Notes under the pieces: model-generated
Databases searched by the model: none
Seen by the model: the letters and a program-made list of their open reading frames with translations, nothing else
Told to the model about the DNA's origin: nothing
Translations under genes and position numbers: made by a program
Assembly (NCBI RefSeq): GCF_004000215.1
Contig: NZ_RBVY01000014.1
Location: forward strand, 1 to 37,500
Length of the DNA stretch: 37,500 bases
Direction: 5' to 3'
DNA from: Nitratireductor alexandrii
GTDB lineage: Bacteria; Pseudomonadota; Alphaproteobacteria; Rhizobiales; Rhizobiaceae
Shown here: piece by piece, positions 36,998 through 37,500 of the stretch
Layout: each line of letters starts with the position of its first letter
Numbering within the stretch: position 1 is the first letter of the stretch

Positions 36998-37500
36998 TCA
37001 GCGGCTCGCCAGTTTCAGGGCGTCGCCGGTTTCGTCGGCCAGAAGCGCGTCGATGCGCTCGCGCTCGCTGTTGAAGGCGGCGAGCTCTTCCTTTTTCAGC
37101 ACCCGCCCGGTCGGCAGGCGCACGCGCATCGGATCCACCTTGGTGCCGTTGACGATCAATTCGTAGTGCAGATGGGGACCGGTCGACAGGCCGGTGGAGC
37201 CGACATAGCCGATCACCTGGCCCTGGCGCACGCGCGCGCCCGCCCGCACGCCCTTGGCGATCGCATTCTGGTGATTGTAGGAGGTCTTGTAGCCATTGGC
37301 ATGGCGGATGATGGTCTGGCGGCCGTAGCCGCCGGCCCAGCCGGCCTTTTCGACCTTGCCATTGCCGGCCGCGATGATCGGGGTTCCGCGCGGGGCGGAC
37401 CAGTCGACACCGGTATGCATCTTGCGGTAGCCAAGGATCGGGTGGCGGCGGCTGCCGAAGCCGGAGCGGAAACGGCCATTGGGCACGGGATTGCGCAGCA
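36998..37500 (-). CDS. M23 family metallopeptidase, C-terminal part
   Basis: The last 166 residues of a larger protein whose 5' part lies beyond the window; the frame is open to the edge (LRNPVPNGRFRSGFG continues upstream). It contains the LytM/M23 zinc site: the first His and Asp in HTGVDW and the HxH in GPHLHYEL. All zinc ligands are present, so it should be an active peptidoglycan endopeptidase in the periplasm. The C-terminal extension (about 45 residues) is helical and charged. It faces the MFS gene tail to tail with 21 bases between. GTG 37484-37486 is an internal codon, not a start. Confidence 0.93.
   Translation of the reverse strand, partial: LRNPVPNGRFRSGFGSRRHPILGYRKMHTGVDWSAPRGTPIIAAGNGKVEKAGWAGGYGRQTIIRHANGYKTSYNHQNAIAKGVRAGARVRQGQVIGYVGSTGLSTGPHLHYELIVNGTKVDPMRVRLPTGRVLKKEELAAFNSERERIDALLADETGDALKLASR

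Overview
The window is a GC-rich, gene-dense stretch of bacterial chromosome. Gene content and order point to an alphaproteobacterium of the Hyphomicrobiales (Rhizobiales). The markers are the run lysC-ptsP-prfA-prmC-DUF4167-clpB, the comF-grxC-nitrilase-DUF1178 run, ubiG beside lysC, and the cluster of twin-transmembrane protein, PduO-type adenosyltransferase, rhomboid and EtfB. I cannot name a genus. There is no prophage, insertion sequence, CRISPR array or rRNA; one tRNA gene (Leu, anticodon CAA) is present.

Layout. 1-2715 (mostly minus strand): 5' end of etfB, a rhomboid protease, a cobalamin adenosyltransferase, a 63-residue twin-transmembrane protein and a short-chain dehydrogenase. 2811-4980: a YihY/BrkB membrane protein, an EamA exporter and a small membrane protein; the last two diverge around an elaborate repeat element. 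4964-9144: GluQRS, an AlkA-type glycosylase, an HNH endonuclease, a PACE-type transporter, a DsbB-like protein and a DedA-like YqaA protein. 9275-9986: tRNA-Leu with a good promoter, then a locally AT-richer segment with a small secreted cysteine-containing protein and two hairpins. 10082-14433: an acyl-CoA synthetase facing a GNAT/flippase pair of cell-surface polysaccharide type. 14537-17873: a methyltransferase diverging from the comF-grxC-nitrilase-DUF1178 operon. 17945-28502: ubiG, then lysC, ptsP, prfA-prmC, DUF4167 and clpB. clpB has its own sigma-32-like promoter and strong terminators on both sides. 28557-33325: a complete polar-amino-acid-type ABC importer, a class IV aminotransferase and a GntR/FCD regulator in one operon, headed by a palindromic operator that overlaps the -35 box. 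33415-37500: YjbR-family protein, L,D-transpeptidase, 14-helix MFS exporter and the C-terminal part of an M23 peptidase.

Most of the window is core housekeeping. The best candidate for something not yet described is the ABC-aminotransferase-GntR operon. The binding protein has lost the aspartate that normally holds the alpha-amino group of an amino-acid ligand, and the aminotransferase has threonine where fold-type IV enzymes normally have the PLP-binding glutamate. Together this suggests import and transamination of a non-standard amine or amino compound, with local feedback through the GntR protein. Secondary points are a probable CTG start codon (YjbR), the heat-shock promoter plus leader hairpin of clpB, a possible structured leader in front of DUF4167, and several perfect palindromes in intergenic regions. 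All functional calls come from reading the sequence; no database search was run.
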